Shown: piece by piece, positions 1 to 5,084 of the stretch | Layout: the number at the start of each line of letters is the position of its first letter | Numbering within the stretch: position 1 is the stretch's first letter | Origin: Phycisphaera sp. | GTDB taxonomy: Bacteria > Planctomycetota > Phycisphaerae > Phycisphaerales > Phycisphaeraceae | NCBI GenBank assembly: GCA_029287335.1 | Contig: JARFRI010000180.1 | Span: 1 to 8,004 of the forward strand | Reading direction: 5' to 3' | Length of the DNA stretch: 8,004 bases | Program-made: the position numbers and the translations under genes | Notes under the pieces: model-generated | Seen by the model: only the letters and a program-made list of their open reading frames with translations | Database searches by the model: none | What the model was told of the DNA's origin: nothing

Positions 1-39
1 TGTTCGTCTCGTGGGCTCGGAGATGTGTATAAGAGACAG
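1..39. other. Nextera/Tn5 library adapter (not genomic)
   Basis: Positions 6-39 match the Illumina Nextera Read 2 transposase adapter, ending in the 19-base Tn5 mosaic end at 21-39 (AGATGTGTATAAGAGACAG). Positions 1-5 are probably the tail of a sample index. This is library sequence left untrimmed; genomic sequence begins at about position 40. Seen directly; adapter identity is established knowledge. Confidence 0.97.
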
Positions 40-66
40 CCCTTTGGCCTCGGACTCGATCACTGA

Positions 67-1014
67 TTATTGACTCAGTTTGCGGAGTTCCAATGCCAAT
101 CGTTCGCACTGCGGGATATAGCGCTCTCCGTAGCGTTGTGCATTTTGCAAAAGCGTAAACATCCAATAGACTTTGGCACGCCGCTCATAGCCTGACGAGA
201 GGCGATGCTTTTTTGCATATTCGCGGAAGAACACCTTGCCACCGGTGCCGAAGAGTTGGAGGTAGGCCAGTTCGTATTCGGGGTCGGCAAAGCTTGCGTG
301 GCTATCGATGAACCCCAGGATTTGCGGCTGATCGGGGTGGGCATCACTGATCATGATGTTGTTGGCCCAGAGGTCGCCATGGATGAGGGTTGGCTTGGCC
401 TGATGGTCGAGCCAGTGGTGAAGGTGGCGGGCGATATGGTCGACGACTTCCCTGCTTGATGAAGGCAAGAGCCCGCGGTTTTCCTCGACGATCTTCGTGG
501 CAATCGGCCCAAACACATCCAACCAAGTGTCGTATTTTTTGCTACCAGACACCGGCCCGAAGTAGTCGGTCTGATGGTCGTGCAGTTCAGCGATCGCCGC
601 GGCGAGTTCCATTTGAAAAATAGCTCGGCCACGTTCAGACAGCTTGGCATCTTCCAGCGTGATGCCATTGATCTTCTGCAGGATCAGCATGGTCCCGTCA
701 TACGCATCATCGTCTTCGATCCATGCGAGCAGGCCGGGCACAGGGAAGTGGGTCCTGAATTTATAGAAGCGCAGCGAATCCACCTCGGCTTGAAAGAAGC
801 CTTTGACGGAAGTGTCGTGGACCTTGGCAACGACGGAGCCGGGCTCGCGATCAAGGATAAATTCGAGCACGCGGTTGACGCTGCCGCCATAGAGCTTGCG
901 GACGTCGGTGACGGTGACGAGTGGGTTGAGGTGCTTGCGCAGCAATTCGGTGGCGAGCCGAGGGCTGATAAACGGGCCACGCTCTGACATGCTGCGGTGG
1001 TAGTTGATGGCCAT
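67..1014 (-). CDS. Fructosamine kinase / APH-family phosphotransferase
   Basis: A 315-aa cytoplasmic kinase-like protein, the usual length for fructosamine-3-kinase and aminoglycoside-phosphotransferase relatives. An N-lobe Gly loop (LYGGSVNRV, residues 41-49), a probable ATP-contacting Lys64 (VVAKV) and a Glu at 77 are followed by the catalytic loop IHGDLWANN (211-219), with Asp214 as catalytic base and Asn219 as a metal ligand. The Trp after HGDL is typical of the fructosamine kinase branch. A DFG-equivalent IDSH (Asp237) and the stretch DPEYELAYLQLFG (244-256) also fit that branch. The family phosphorylates ketoamines or related small molecules; the substrate here is unknown. The ATG at 1014 has no clear Shine-Dalgarno sequence, and ATG 990 (Met9) is an alternative. 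The gene is complete, ending 27 bp from the left adapter. It lies downstream of the tRNA gene on the same strand, but a hairpin terminator separates them. Confidence 0.85.
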   Translation of the reverse strand: MAINYHRSMSERGPFISPRLATELLRKHLNPLVTVTDVRKLYGGSVNRVLEFILDREPGSVVAKVHDTSVKGFFQAEVDSLRFYKFRTHFPVPGLLAWIEDDDAYDGTMLILQKINGITLEDAKLSERGRAIFQMELAAAIAELHDHQTDYFGPVSGSKKYDTWLDVFGPIATKIVEENRGLLPSSSREVVDHIARHLHHWLDHQAKPTLIHGDLWANNIMISDAHPDQPQILGFIDSHASFADPEYELAYLQLFGTGGKVFFREYAKKHRLSSGYERRAKVYWMFTLLQNAQRYGERYIPQCERLALELRKLSQ

Positions 1015-1072
1015 GGTCTGCTCGCACGGGGCCGGGTCGGGCCGACAGTTTGACCTGGGTGGTCCGCCTAAA

Positions 1073-1102
1073 ACAAAACCCGCACCTCAGCACGGGTTTT
1101 GT
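1073..1102 (-). terminator. Hairpin terminator after tRNA-Ala
   Basis: A perfect 10-bp inverted repeat (ACAAAACCCG at 1073-1082, CGGGTTTTGT at 1093-1102) encloses a 10-nt loop. Read on the minus strand, the stem ends in a T-rich run (GGGTTTTGTTTTAGG), five bases past the tRNA 3' end, as expected for a rho-independent terminator. The stem is AT-rich at its base, so read-through toward the kinase gene is possible. Confidence 0.75.
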
Positions 1103-1107
1103 CTTGA

Positions 1108-1180
1108 TGGAGCTGAGGAGGCTCGAACTCCTGACCTTCGCACTGCCAGTGCGACGCTCTCCCAACTGAGCTACAGCCCC
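1108..1180 (-). tRNA. tRNA-Ala (anticodon GGC)
   Basis: A complete 73-nt cloverleaf on the minus strand. The acceptor stem GGGGCTG/CAGCTCC has one G-T pair, followed by discriminator A73. The D arm is GCTC...GAGC, the anticodon stem TCGCA/TGCGA encloses loop CTGGCAG with anticodon GGC, the variable loop is AGGTC, and the T arm is AGGAG/CTCCT with loop TTCGAGC. Anticodon GGC reads GCC (and GCT) Ala codons, and GCC is common in the neighbouring genes. The 3' CCA is not encoded (the gene is followed by TCA), so a CCA-adding enzyme would be needed. Confidence 0.97.
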
Positions 1181-1195
1181 TGCATTGAGCCGCGA

Positions 1196-1224
1196 ATTAT
1201 AGACTGCCCCGCCCCGCCCCGCAA
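1196..1224 (-). promoter_or_regulatory. Sigma-70-type promoter of tRNA-Ala
   Basis: On the minus strand a perfect -10 TATAAT (1201-1196) lies 17 bp from a partial -35 TTGCGG (1224-1219). Predicted transcription start is near 1189, a few bases upstream of the tRNA 5' end at 1180. The spacer is unusual, with three GGGGC units in tandem. Inferred from consensus match and position only. Confidence 0.72.
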
Positions 1225-1271
1225 GCCATCTGAAAGCGCAGATCGCGCCGGCCAAAACACTTGATGCGTTA

Positions 1272-1280
1272 TGGTATAGT
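1272..1280 (+). promoter_or_regulatory. Extended -10 promoter of zinc-ribbon gene
   Basis: TGGTATAGT fits the extended -10 pattern TGnTATAAT with one mismatch. No good -35 hexamer is visible 16-18 bp upstream, which extended -10 promoters can tolerate. The predicted transcription start is about 1287, directly before ATG 1288. In-frame starts at 1261 and 1264 lie upstream of this promoter and would not be on its transcript. Confidence 0.5.
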
Positions 1281-1308
1281 CGTACAGATGAATAGGAGCG
1301 CCACCCAC

Positions 1309-2064
1309 TTGCCGCTACAAGACCAACTCTACAGCTACTTTGAACTGGACCAGCGTGTCCGTGCGATGCGCAGTCGGCTTGACGGCGCGACCCGCCGCCG
1401 TGATGCCCAGCAGCGCAAGCTCGAACAGCTCCAGCAGGCCTCCGCGGAACTGAACCAGCAACTCAAAGTCGCCAAGGCCCACGCCGCGACACTCGAGGGC
1501 GAAGCCGACGAGATCGAGACCCGTATCGTTGCCCAGCGTGACAAGATGAACAACGTCACGAGCAACAAGGAATACTCCGCCCTGCTCGTCGAAGTGAACA
1601 CGCTCAAAGCGGACAAGTCCAAGATCGACGACGCGCAACTCGAGTCGATGACCAAGGCCGATACGCTGACTGCCGAGTACGAAGCGCTGAGTGCTAAGGT
1701 TGATTCGCAGCAAAAGCTCGTCGCCGGCGCGACCAAAGATGTCGCCGAAGCCGAGTCCGAGGTTGGCGACAAACTCAAAGAACTAGAAGCAGAGCGCGAC
1801 GCGGCGGGCGAGCCATTGGATGCGGACATCCGCAAGACCTTTGACCGCCTCTCGCACACCTACGACGGCGAAGCGATGGCAGAGATCAGTGAGCAGGACC
1901 GCCGACGCATGGAATACACCTGTGGCGGCTGCTACACCCTGCTGCCGGTCGAATCGGTCAACTCATTGATCACCAAGCCCGATCAGCTCACGACCTGCGG
2001 TACCTGTAACCGGATCCTCTACGTCAGCACGGAACTGCGCGAGTCACTCGCCGCGGGTAAGTGA
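1309..2064 (+). CDS. C4 zinc-ribbon coiled-coil protein (CT398/DUF164-like)
   Basis: About 251 aa from the start chosen here. Residues ~12-164 form a long, charged, heptad-rich coiled coil (Glu/Lys/Gln/Ala), including NNVTSNKEYSALL at 81-93, a stretch characteristic of this family. A C-terminal C4 zinc ribbon follows: CGGC (Cys205, Cys208) and CGTC (Cys230, Cys233). Family members are soluble, possibly nucleic-acid or chaperone-like proteins of no settled function. The start is uncertain. TTG 1309 has AGGAG at 1294-1298 with 10-nt spacing, and gives an N-terminus (MPLQDQLYSYFELDQ) like that of relatives as I recall them. ATG 1288 would be near-leaderless behind the promoter at 1272-1280. TTG 1261 and ATG 1264 are less likely. 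The stop lies 7 bp before the RNase HI gene, so the two are probably co-transcribed. Confidence 0.85.
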   Translation: MPLQDQLYSYFELDQRVRAMRSRLDGATRRRDAQQRKLEQLQQASAELNQQLKVAKAHAATLEGEADEIETRIVAQRDKMNNVTSNKEYSALLVEVNTLKADKSKIDDAQLESMTKADTLTAEYEALSAKVDSQQKLVAGATKDVAEAESEVGDKLKELEAERDAAGEPLDADIRKTFDRLSHTYDGEAMAEISEQDRRRMEYTCGGCYTLLPVESVNSLITKPDQLTTCGTCNRILYVSTELRESLAAGK

Positions 2065-2071
2065 TCGACTC

Positions 2072-2506
2072 ATGCAAGCCCTGATCTACATCGACGGCGG
2101 CGCACGAGGCAATCCCGGCCCCGCCGCTGCTGGCGTCTGCATTACCACGCCCGACGGCACCATAGCCCTCCACGAAGCGGGCTACTGGTTGGGTAACCTG
2201 ACCAACAACGAAGCCGAGTACCACGGCCTGCTGCACGCGCTTAAGGCCGCGGCCGAGTTGGGCTTCGAATCAATCCACGTCCGCAGCGACTCGGAACTCA
2301 TGGTCAAGCAGATCAAGGGCGAATACCGTGTGAAAGCCGCTAACCTCAAGCCGCTGTTTACCACCGCGAAAGAGCGATTTGCGAAATTCCCGAATTGGTC
2401 TATCGAACACGTCCGGCGAGATAAAAATAAACGAGCGGATGAACTCGCGAACATGGCGATGGACGCGAGGCGCGATGTGATTGAGACGATCAGCGGGGAG
2501 GATTGA
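2072..2506 (+). CDS. rnhA: Ribonuclease HI
   Basis: A 144-aa RNase H fold enzyme that cleaves the RNA strand of RNA-DNA hybrids (R-loops, primers) in the cytoplasm. The acidic active-site residues are visible: Asp8 in YIDGGARGNPGP, Glu47 in TNNEAEY, Asp73 in RSDSELMVKQ and Asp123 in RADELAN. His113 (IEHVRRDKNK) fits the flexible catalytic loop. The length and the direct run from LMVKQIKGEYRVKA to the last helix suggest the compact form without the E. coli basic protrusion. It starts at ATG 2072, 7 bp after the zinc-ribbon gene, with only a weak GGTAAGTGA-like ribosome site, which suggests translational coupling. A palindromic repeat begins 4 bp after its stop. Confidence 0.95.
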   Translation: MQALIYIDGGARGNPGPAAAGVCITTPDGTIALHEAGYWLGNLTNNEAEYHGLLHALKAAAELGFESIHVRSDSELMVKQIKGEYRVKAANLKPLFTTAKERFAKFPNWSIEHVRRDKNKRADELANMAMDARRDVIETISGED

Positions 2507-2510
2507 TCCG

Positions 2511-2610
2511 GGGTGCCGCACAACTGCCCGAATGGCTGCTGTGTGTGAATCACGATTGATCGATCAAGCATCATTCTCACACAGCTTGCCAGTCAAGTTG
2601 TGTGATACCC
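2511..2610 (+). repeat. Palindromic two-hairpin element, copy 1
   Basis: About 100 bp with imperfect terminal inverted repeats (GGGTGCC...GATACCC). Inside are an imperfect hairpin at 2517-2545 (CACAACTGCC paired with GGCTGCTGTG), a perfect 12-bp palindrome TTGATCGATCAA at 2556-2567, and a near-perfect 11-bp hairpin at 2578-2604 (CACACAGCTTG/CAAGTTGTGTG, one G-T pair). Hand alignment with the reverse complement of 4520-4622 gives about 80 identities in 103 columns. The tetranucleotide TCCG occurs on both sides (2507-2510 and 2611-2614), a possible target duplication. No ORF inside: a non-autonomous REP/MITE-like element filling most of the 168-bp gap between rnhA and the isomerase gene. Confidence 0.82.
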
Positions 2611-2662
2611 TCCGCCTTCCGGTACATTATTATTCTCAAACCGCTCCATCTATCAAGAATCC

Positions 2663-2669
2663 AAGGAGG
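2663..2669 (+). promoter_or_regulatory. Strong Shine-Dalgarno site of isomerase gene
   Basis: AAGGAGG is nearly the full anti-SD complement and sits 5 nt before ATG 2675. It is the strongest ribosome site in the window, so the isomerase is probably well translated. No convincing promoter could be placed between the repeat and this site; AT-rich sequence at 2623-2636 (TACATTATTATTCT) is the only candidate -10 region. Confidence 0.8.
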
Positions 2670-2674
2670 CCTCC

Positions 2675-3724
2675 ATGCCACGCCCCGTCACCCTCTTCAC
2701 CGGCCAGTGGGCCGACCTACCCTTCGATGTCATCTGCCAAAAGGCCGCGAGCTTCGGCTACGACGGCCTGGAACTCGCCTGCTGGGGCGACCACTTCGAC
2801 GTCGATCAAGCCGCCAGTTCAGACAAGTACTGCAAAGGCCGATGGGAAGTCCTCGCCGACAACGGCTTGACCAGCTACGCCATCTCGATGCACCTGGTCG
2901 GCCAAGCCATCTGCGACCCCATCGACGAGCGGCACAAATCGATCCTGCCCGAAGACGTCTGGGGCAACGGCGACCCGGAAGGCGTCCGCAAGCGCGCCGC
3001 CAAGAAAATGGCCAAAAGTGCGAAGGCCTGCCGGCGTTTCCTCAACAATAAGCCCGGCCGAGGCAAGAAGGCAGGCGCTAAGGGCGACGACTTCCCCGCG
3101 GTTGTCAACGGCTTCACCGGCAGCAGCATCTGGCACTCGATCTATGCCTTCCCGCCGACCGATCAGAACTATTGGGATAAAGGCTACGCCGACTTCGCGA
3201 AGCGCTTTGGCCCGATCCTCACCGCCTTTGATAAAGAGGATGTCAACTTCGCCCTCGAGGTCCACCCCACCGAGATCGCCTTCGACATCGCCACGGCGCA
3301 GCGCGCGATCGATGCGGTCAAGGGCCACAAACGATTCGGCTTTAACTACGACCCGTCGCACCTGGGTTATCAAGGCGTCGACTACGTGAAGTTCATTTAC
3401 GAGTTCAAGGACCGTATCTATCACGCGCATATGAAGGACGCGTGGTGGGGCCACGGCGACGGCAGCGTCGGCGTCTTCGGCGGTCATGCCACCTTCGCCG
3501 ACCCGCGACGCTACTGGGACTTCCGCTCATTGGGCCATGGCGATATTAACTTCGAAGAAATCATCGTCGCGCTCAACGACACCGGCTACCAAGGCCCGCT
3601 GTCCGTCGAGTGGGAAGACAGCCGGATGGACCGCGAATACGGCGCGGCCGAGGCATGCGACTTCACGCGTGCGGTGGACTTCCCGACCAGCGATTTGATC
3701 TTTGATGCGCAGTTTGATCGCTGA
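2675..3724 (+). CDS. Sugar phosphate isomerase/epimerase (xylose-isomerase-like TIM barrel)
   Basis: A 349-aa cytoplasmic protein with no signal peptide. The pattern is that of the xylose isomerase-like TIM-barrel family: an N-terminal strand with [10 protein letters not shown] (8-17), then GYDGLEL (28-34), [11 protein letters not shown] (144-154), ALEVHPTEI (193-201), [11 protein letters not shown] (223-233), RIYHAHMKD (247-255), [10 protein letters not shown] (287-296) and GPLSVEWED (307-315). Likely metal ligands are Glu195, Asp226, His250 or His252, and Glu312. These proteins isomerise or epimerise sugars or 2-keto/3-keto sugars; the exact substrate is not readable. A Lys/Arg/Gly-rich stretch (~104-137) looks longer than I would expect in relatives. 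ATG 2675 is supported by AAGGAGG. It is followed 88 bp later, same strand, by the DUF1080 gene. Confidence 0.85.
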   Translation: MPRPVTLFTGQWADLPFDVICQKAASFGYDGLELACWGDHFDVDQAASSDKYCKGRWEVLADNGLTSYAISMHLVGQAICDPIDERHKSILPEDVWGNGDPEGVRKRAAKKMAKSAKACRRFLNNKPGRGKKAGAKGDDFPAVVNGFTGSSIWHSIYAFPPTDQNYWDKGYADFAKRFGPILTAFDKEDVNFALEVHPTEIAFDIATAQRAIDAVKGHKRFGFNYDPSHLGYQGVDYVKFIYEFKDRIYHAHMKDAWWGHGDGSVGVFGGHATFADPRRYWDFRSLGHGDINFEEIIVALNDTGYQGPLSVEWEDSRMDREYGAAEACDFTRAVDFPTSDLIFDAQFDR

Positions 3725-3735
3725 GATTTGTAATA

Positions 3736-3758
3736 AATGATTGCCTTGAGCAATCATT
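3736..3758 (+). other. Intergenic 9-bp hairpin
   Basis: A perfect stem AATGATTGC (3736-3744) / GCAATCATT (3750-3758) with loop CTTGA lies 11 bp after the isomerase stop. No T-run follows (CGTAAGTTGG), so it is not a classical terminator. A second small hairpin, CAGCA-CTT-TGCTG (3770-3782), follows. They could protect an mRNA 3' end or tune expression of the downstream DUF1080 gene. Structure is seen; role is unknown. Confidence 0.5.
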
Positions 3759-3812
3759 CGTAAGTTGGGCAGCACTTTGCTGTTCCATTGACCTGTAAGA
3801 AACGAGAAAACA

Positions 3813-4493
3813 ATGCTGAATCGATTTTTGATCGCCCTGCTCCTCCTGCCCGTGTTAGCCGTTTCGATCGCGGTGGCCGATCACCACGCCAAATCCGAAG
3901 AAAAGGCCGACGACGGCTTCGTCCCGCTGTTCAACGGCAAGGACCTCACCGGCTGGAAGACCGAGGGCAACTGGGTCGTCGGTGAAGACGGCCTACTTGA
4001 GATCCAACCCGTCAAGGGTAAAGGCGGCTGGAAGCGATACAAGGACTATCTCTATACTGACAAGCAGTACGAGAACTACGTGCTGTCACTGGAGTACAAA
4101 CTGCCTAGGAACGGCAACAGCGGCCTGCACTTTCGCATCGCTGGCCCCGGCGATGACTGGGGCAAGATCGATCCGGTCTCCAAGGGTATTGAGTGTCAGA
4201 TTCTCGACAGCCATGGCAAGCCCGACGACAAGATGAGCCACCACGACTGCGGTGGCATCATCCGAACCTCACCCCCAAGCAAGAATATGGCCAAGCCTGC
4301 TGGCGAGTGGAACAAGATGGTCCTGACCTGCAACGGTCAGAACATCACCGTCGTACTCAACGGCGAAGAGATCATCAACATCCAGCAGGACGAAGGCGAG
4401 ATGAAAGACCGACCGCTTAAAGGCTACATCGCTTTGCAGGACCACGGCATGCAGTCTTGGTTCCGCGACATCAAGATTAAAGAGCTGGACTGA
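3813..4493 (+). CDS. Exported DUF1080 (3-keto-disaccharide hydrolase-like) protein
   Basis: 226 aa. An N-terminal Sec signal peptide is visible (MLNRFLIALLLLPVLAVSIAVA, given here only as residues 1-22: basic n-region, Leu-rich core, likely cleavage after AVA at 20-22, no lipobox Cys), so it probably acts in the periplasm. The mature protein is a single DUF1080 / concanavalin-like sandwich domain: FVPLFNGKDLTGWK (36-49), NGNSGLHFRI (100-109), GIECQILDSHG (125-135), DCGGIIR (145-151) and GYIALQDHGMQSWFRDIKIKEL (204-225, key residues Gln209, Asp210, His211, Phe217, Arg218). Characterised family members cleave 3-keto-glycosides, while many are carbohydrate-binding proteins of unknown role. The ribosome site is weak (ACGAGAAAACA before ATG 3813). 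It lies 88 bp after the isomerase gene and may share its transcript. The substrate is inferred only from the family. Confidence 0.88.
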   Translation: MLNRFLIALLLLPVLAVSIAVADHHAKSEEKADDGFVPLFNGKDLTGWKTEGNWVVGEDGLLEIQPVKGKGGWKRYKDYLYTDKQYENYVLSLEYKLPRNGNSGLHFRIAGPGDDWGKIDPVSKGIECQILDSHGKPDDKMSHHDCGGIIRTSPPSKNMAKPAGEWNKMVLTCNGQNITVVLNGEEIINIQQDEGEMKDRPLKGYIALQDHGMQSWFRDIKIKELD

Positions 4494-4519
4494 GCCGCCT
4501 AGTCAATCGTGATACGCGA

Positions 4520-4622
4520 GGGTGCCACACAACTTGGCTCGGCAAGCTGTGTGCAAACTGCTCTTGATTGATCAATGACAATTCGCACGCAGCAGCCCTG
4601 TCGGGCAGTTGCGTGGCACCCC
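4520..4622 (-). repeat. Palindromic two-hairpin element, copy 2 (inverted)
   Basis: The same family as the element at 2511-2610, in opposite orientation. Ends are GGGTGCC (4520-4526) and GGCACCCC (4615-4622). Hairpin one is CACACAACTTG/CAAGCTGTGTG (4526-4536 with 4543-4553, one mismatch). Hairpin two is a 13-position stem CACGCAGCAGCCC/GGGCAGTTGCGTG (4586-4598 with 4603-4615, one mismatch and one G-T) with loop TGTC. The near-palindrome TTGATTGATCAA sits between them at 4564-4575. The outer arms (GGGTGCCACACAACT and AGTTGCGTGGCACCC) can also pair with each other, giving an alternative single large fold. No ORF inside. It lies in the 3' gap after the DUF1080 gene. Confidence 0.82.
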
Positions 4623-4649
4623 GATGTAATAAAACGACCCAATGAATAA

Positions 4650-4669
4650 CCCCCATCTTGCGATGGGGG
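4650..4669. terminator. Bidirectional rho-independent terminator
   Basis: A perfect 8-bp GC-rich stem CCCCCATC (4650-4657) / GATGGGGG (4662-4669) with tetraloop TTGC. Plus-strand reading is followed by CTATTTTGTATTG, and minus-strand reading by TTATTCATTGGG. It lies between convergent genes, 26 bp after the stop of the minus-strand 106-aa protein and 156 bp after the DUF1080 stop, and can serve both. Confidence 0.85.
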
Positions 4670-4695
4670 CTATTTTGTATTGTTCGTTACCTGAT

Positions 4696-5016
4696 TCAGG
4701 CAGCCGAGACTTCGACGAAGCGTTCGACGCTCTTGAGGTCGGTCAGGACGTCAGGCGAGGCGAGGATGGTGCCGGCTTCGCCGATGTCACCGCTCACCGG
4801 ACGCTGCTTGGGCAGTCGGCCTTCCCAGACGCGCCAACGACCGCCGCGGGGCGAGTGGGTCTGATTGGACTTGCGGACCCTCTTGTGTCGCTTGTTCTCC
4901 GCGATGACGTCTTCGTCTTTGGAGAGCAGGCGGACGAGCGTCTTGCGGGCCGACGCGTTGGTCGGGGTCTTGACGATCTTGATGCTAACGGTTGTACCGG
5001 GGGTGATATCGGCCAT
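4696..5016 (-). CDS. Small basic protein of unknown function, downstream of hemA
   Basis: I do not recognise a named domain in this 106-aa protein. The N-terminal part (MADITPGTTVSIKIVKTPTN, 1-20) is beta-like and followed by a helix-like stretch to ~40. A strongly basic, Arg/Lys/Gly-rich centre (41-73, with NKRHKRVRKS and SPRGGRWRVW) resembles a nucleic-acid-contacting segment. An ordered C-terminus follows (LASPDVLTDLKSVERFVEVSAA, 85-106; key residues Val90, Leu94, Val97, Phe100, Val103). There is no signal peptide or membrane segment. ATG 5016 is preferred because AAGGTG lies 4 nt upstream; a TTG at 5088 overlapping the hemA stop is unlikely. It is 68 bp after hemA on the same strand and ends just before a terminator, so it may be the last gene of the tetrapyrrole cluster. 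The balanced composition and ribosome site support a real gene; its function is open. Confidence 0.7.
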   Translation of the reverse strand: MADITPGTTVSIKIVKTPTNASARKTLVRLLSKDEDVIAENKRHKRVRKSNQTHSPRGGRWRVWEGRLPKQRPVSGDIGEAGTILASPDVLTDLKSVERFVEVSAA

Positions 5017-5084
5017 GGGGCACCTTGGGGTGTCGGTGGGTGGTTCTGTCGAGCCGAGTATTGTGGCAAAAAACCACCCTCGGG

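Noticed and set aside
1205..1221. A G-quadruplex in the tRNA promoter
   Set aside because: Only three G4 runs are present; a fourth run needed for an intramolecular quadruplex is missing.
1335..1859. A Ser-rich minus-strand open frame opposite the zinc-ribbon gene
   Set aside because: Antisense of Glu/Ala/Lys coiled-coil codons gives Ser/Leu/Ala runs; nothing supports a protein.
2598..2630. A promoter for the isomerase using TTGTGT at the repeat end as -35
   Set aside because: The nearest -10-like sequences give spacers of 19-21 bp, too long to support.
2819..3487. A 222-codon minus-strand open frame opposite the isomerase gene
   Set aside because: Antisense shadow of a gene with visible TIM-barrel motifs. 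The translation is biased toward Val/Ala/Asp/Gly and has no ribosome site.
3736..3782. A terminator between the isomerase and DUF1080 genes
   Set aside because: The hairpins are real but lack a following T-run, so I list only a hairpin of unknown role.
2510..4622. A CRISPR array or direct-repeat array
   Set aside because: There are only two repeat copies, in opposite orientation and separated by two genes, with no regular spacers.
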